Source: Prosthecobacter fusiformis
Lineage (GTDB): Bacteria > Verrucomicrobiota > Verrucomicrobiia > Verrucomicrobiales > Verrucomicrobiaceae
Assembly: GCF_004364345.1 (NCBI RefSeq)
Contig: NZ_SOCA01000001.1
Location: 310,001 to 374,000 of the forward strand
DNA length: 64,000 nucleotides
Reading direction: 5' to 3'
The notes below the pieces were generated by a model. It did no database searches. It was not told the origin of the DNA and saw nothing but the letters and a program-made list of their open reading frames with translations. Both the position numbers and the translations under genes were made by a program. Below, piece after piece: positions 61,684 to 64,000 of the stretch; positions within the stretch are counted from its first letter, which is position 1; each line of letters begins with the position of its first letter.

Positions 61684-64000
61684 ATGTCTGCGCCAGCCCT
61701 GCCCATCTTTGAGATCCGTGATGCCGTTGTTTCGTGCCTTCACGATCCCAAGGTGCCGAACATGCTGATCAAGGCACCGACGGGGTCCGGCAAGTCCACT
61801 CAGGTGCCGCAGTTCGTCCTGGATGCGGGGATTCTCAAGGAGGGGCAGCGCTGCATCGTCCTGCAACCGCGGCGGATTGCCGCCCGCATGCTGGCTCAAA
61901 GAGTGGCCAAAGAACGGGGAGCCAGGCTAGGAGGAGAGGTGGGCTACCAGGTGCGGTTTGACAACGTGACCTCCCGCGATACCCGACTGATTTATGTGAC
62001 AGAAGGGGTGATGCTGCGCCTGCTGATGGAAGACCCGGAGCTGGCCAAAATAGGCTGCATTGTCATTGATGAATTTCATGAGCGGCATCTGGATGGTGAT
62101 CTGGTGCTGGCCTGGGCCATCGCCCTGCAACGGGCACGGCGGCCGGATTTAAAAATCATCGTCATGTCCGCGACGCTGACGCCAGGACCGCTGACGGAAT
62201 TCATGCAGCCGGTGGAACTGCTGGAATCCAAAGGCCGCACCTACCCCGTGCAGGTGCGCTATCAGACACCTAACAAAAACGTGCGTACGAATGAGCTGGA
62301 GCCTGTGTGGGAGCAGGCAGCGCGGGCCTGCGAAGCGCTGGCCGGGGAGCTGGGCAGCAGCGGGGACATCCTGGTCTTCATGCCGGGGGCGTTCGAGATC
62401 CGCAAGACGATGATGGCGCTGCAAGGCCGCAGTTTTGCCAAAGGCAGGCGCATCGTCGCCCTGCATGGAGAGCTATCTCCGCAGGATCAGGATGCTGCTG
62501 TGACTCCAGGGGAGCAGCCGAAGATCATCGTCAGCACGAACGTGGCCGAAACATCCCTGACCATCGAAGGCGTGCGGGCGGTGGTGGATGCTGGGCTGGC
62601 GCGCATCGCCAGCTATGATCCGCGCCGTGGCATCAATACGCTGACGATCCAGAAGATCAGCCGGGCAAGTGCGGAGCAGCGGGCTGGACGCGCAGGGCGC
62701 CTGGGGCCGGGCATCGCCCTGCGGCTGTGGGCTGAGCGTGAGCACATCCACCGTGCTGAAAGTGAAGCGCCGGAAATTCAACGCCTGGAGTTAGGCGAGG
62801 CGCTTCTGGCTCTGCATGTGGCCTCTGGTAAGGCAAAGCTGGACATCGAGTGGTTCGAGAAACCAGCGGAGGCGGCTTTGGCGCGGGCTGAGGGCCTGCT
62901 GCACGATCTGGGAGCCATCGCCGGAGGACGGCTGACGCAGACGGGGCTGAAGATGTCCGCCTTTCCCACACATCCCCGTTTTTCACGCATGTTGTTAGCC
63001 GCCTCTGAGAACGGCTGCGTACGGGAGGCCGCGCTGTGTGCTGCCATCGCCCAAGGGCGGGACATCCTCATGGTGGGGAAGAACAATGCCTCGCACAAAA
63101 ACGAGGACTTCTGGGAGCCAGGGGACCTCACTGAATTTCAGGCTCTGCTGCGTGCCTTTATCCGGGCGGAGGCGATGAACTTTGATCCCCAAGCCTGCAT
63201 TCCACTGAATGTTCATGCGATGGCATCGCGCGAAGCGGCCCGCAGTTACGACCAGTTCCTGCGTCTGGCCCAGCGTGCCGGGCTGGTCATCAATGATGAA
63301 GTGGCCCCGGCGGAATCTTTGGCGAAAACTTTGTTAGCCGCCTTCAGCGACCACCTGGGAGTTGAGACCAGCAGCGGCAGCCGTATCTATCGTGTGGCCG
63401 GGGGTTACAGTGGAAACTTGGCCAAGGATGCGCACATCAAGCCGCCGCGCCTGCTGGTGGCGGCGGAGATCACGGAGGTGCAGGGAAAGGCCCTGACGGT
63501 GCAGCTCAATCTGGTGACCAAAGTGGAGGAGGAATGGCTGAGGGAGATGTTCCCAGACGACTTCGTGACGGGCAAGCGGGCGCAATACGATGCCATCAAC
63601 CGCCGAGTGATGAACCTGGAGGTGGTACGCTTCCGCAGCCTGGTGCTGAGCAGCCGGGAAAAGGGGGAGCCTGATCACAACACGGCGGCCACTTTGCTGG
63701 CGGATGAGGTCATCGCCGGGAGGCTGACGCTGACGCTCTGGAACGAGCGCGTGGAGCAGTGGATCACCCGTGTGAACTGCCTGGCCAAATGGATGCCTGA
63801 TCTGGAAATCGCCCCCATTACGGAAGAGGACCGGCGTATCATCATCGAGCAGGTCTGCCATGGAGCCACAGCTTACCGGCAGCTCAAGGACAAGGATGTT
63901 TTCCCTGCCCTGCATCAATGGCTGAGCCATGCCCAGCGAGATCTTTTGGACCGTTACGCGCCGGAGAGGCTGAACCTGAAGAACGGTAAGACGGCCCGCA
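61684..64000 (+). CDS. hrpB: ATP-dependent DEAH-type helicase HrpB, C-terminus cut by window edge
   Basis: Cytoplasmic superfamily 2 helicase of the HrpB group; role in RNA metabolism in bacteria is poorly defined. From ATG 61684 the visible 772 codons contain Walker A APTGSGKST (31-39), Walker B as DEFH (129-132, in IVIDEFHERHLDGD), motif III SAT (162-164), the RecA2 motifs TNVAETSLTIEGV and QRAGRAGR, the winged-helix/ratchet region and the HrpB-specific C-terminal domain (RYAPERLNL close to the edge). HrpB proteins are about 820-850 residues, so roughly 50-70 are missing. The frame is open at base 64000. Confidence 0.95.
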   Translation, partial: MSAPALPIFEIRDAVVSCLHDPKVPNMLIKAPTGSGKSTQVPQFVLDAGILKEGQRCIVLQPRRIAARMLAQRVAKERGARLGGEVGYQVRFDNVTSRDTRLIYVTEGVMLRLLMEDPELAKIGCIVIDEFHERHLDGDLVLAWAIALQRARRPDLKIIVMSATLTPGPLTEFMQPVELLESKGRTYPVQVRYQTPNKNVRTNELEPVWEQAARACEALAGELGSSGDILVFMPGAFEIRKTMMALQGRSFAKGRRIVALHGELSPQDQDAAVTPGEQPKIIVSTNVAETSLTIEGVRAVVDAGLARIASYDPRRGINTLTIQKISRASAEQRAGRAGRLGPGIALRLWAEREHIHRAESEAPEIQRLELGEALLALHVASGKAKLDIEWFEKPAEAALARAEGLLHDLGAIAGGRLTQTGLKMSAFPTHPRFSRMLLAASENGCVREAALCAAIAQGRDILMVGKNNASHKNEDFWEPGDLTEFQALLRAFIRAEAMNFDPQACIPLNVHAMASREAARSYDQFLRLAQRAGLVINDEVAPAESLAKTLLAAFSDHLGVETSSGSRIYRVAGGYSGNLAKDAHIKPPRLLVAAEITEVQGKALTVQLNLVTKVEEEWLREMFPDDFVTGKRAQYDAINRRVMNLEVVRFRSLVLSSREKGEPDHNTAATLLADEVIAGRLTLTLWNERVEQWITRVNCLAKWMPDLEIAPITEEDRRIIIEQVCHGATAYRQLKDKDVFPALHQWLSHAQRDLLDRYAPERLNLKNGKTAR

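Overview
The window looks like part of a chromosome from a Verrucomicrobiota bacterium, probably of the Verrucomicrobiaceae/Prosthecobacter type. This is inferred from gene content only: a DUF1552 plus DUF1592-type pair, many secreted Cys-type sulfatases, a free-standing SWIB protein, a PEGA/SUMF1 kinase, an exosortase and generally high G+C. There is no phage, no rRNA operon, no CRISPR array and no conventional IS element. The one clear mobile-type unit is a REP-associated tyrosine transposase (RAYT) with its own REP palindromes.

Layout. 0-9 kb: lepA (cut by the left edge), a DUF4407 membrane protein, an AT-rich acyltransferase/SGNH gene, a methyltransferase, a haem-binding lipoprotein and a class III aminotransferase. 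9-17 kb: a membrane Ser/Thr kinase with PEGA and SUMF1 domains, a DUF1552/DUF1592 operon, a prenyltransferase-like repeat protein, and the SWIB gene. 17-21.6 kb: a GIY-YIG gene, the RAYT/REP unit and an RND pump gene without partners. 21.8-33.6 kb: a PhoD-like phosphatase, a two-gene nucleotidyltransferase unit, a dehydrogenase and ygfZ, an exosortase-EpsI fusion, several unrecognised membrane or coiled-coil proteins and a large P-loop ATPase. 33.9 kb: tRNA-Phe(GAA).

34-49.4 kb is a catabolic block: a GMC oxidoreductase with its Tat-dependent small subunit, six sulfatases, one alpha/beta esterase and two ConA-like/DUF1080-type secreted proteins. Most run on the plus strand, with two minus-strand sulfatases. 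Together they could de-sulfate and de-esterify a sulfated polysaccharide outside the cytoplasm and oxidise released sugars. No glycoside hydrolase or SusC/D pair is present, so backbone cleavage must be encoded elsewhere. Several of these secreted proteins carry unusual lysine-rich tails.

49.5-64 kb: asnS, a stand-alone DsbD N-domain protein, a TonB receptor/YfiR/hybrid histidine kinase operon, a membrane-anchored Pro/Lys-rich protein, an 87-bp tandem repeat array, an LRR protein, an ABM monooxygenase followed by moaA, a Gly/Arg/Asp-rich secreted protein and hrpB (cut by the right edge). Two structural DNA signals stand out beyond the genes: clusters of TCCCCA/TGGGGA palindromes in two unrelated divergent promoter regions, and the 87-bp array. 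Many long open frames lie antisense to real genes because of the high G+C; they are not annotated.
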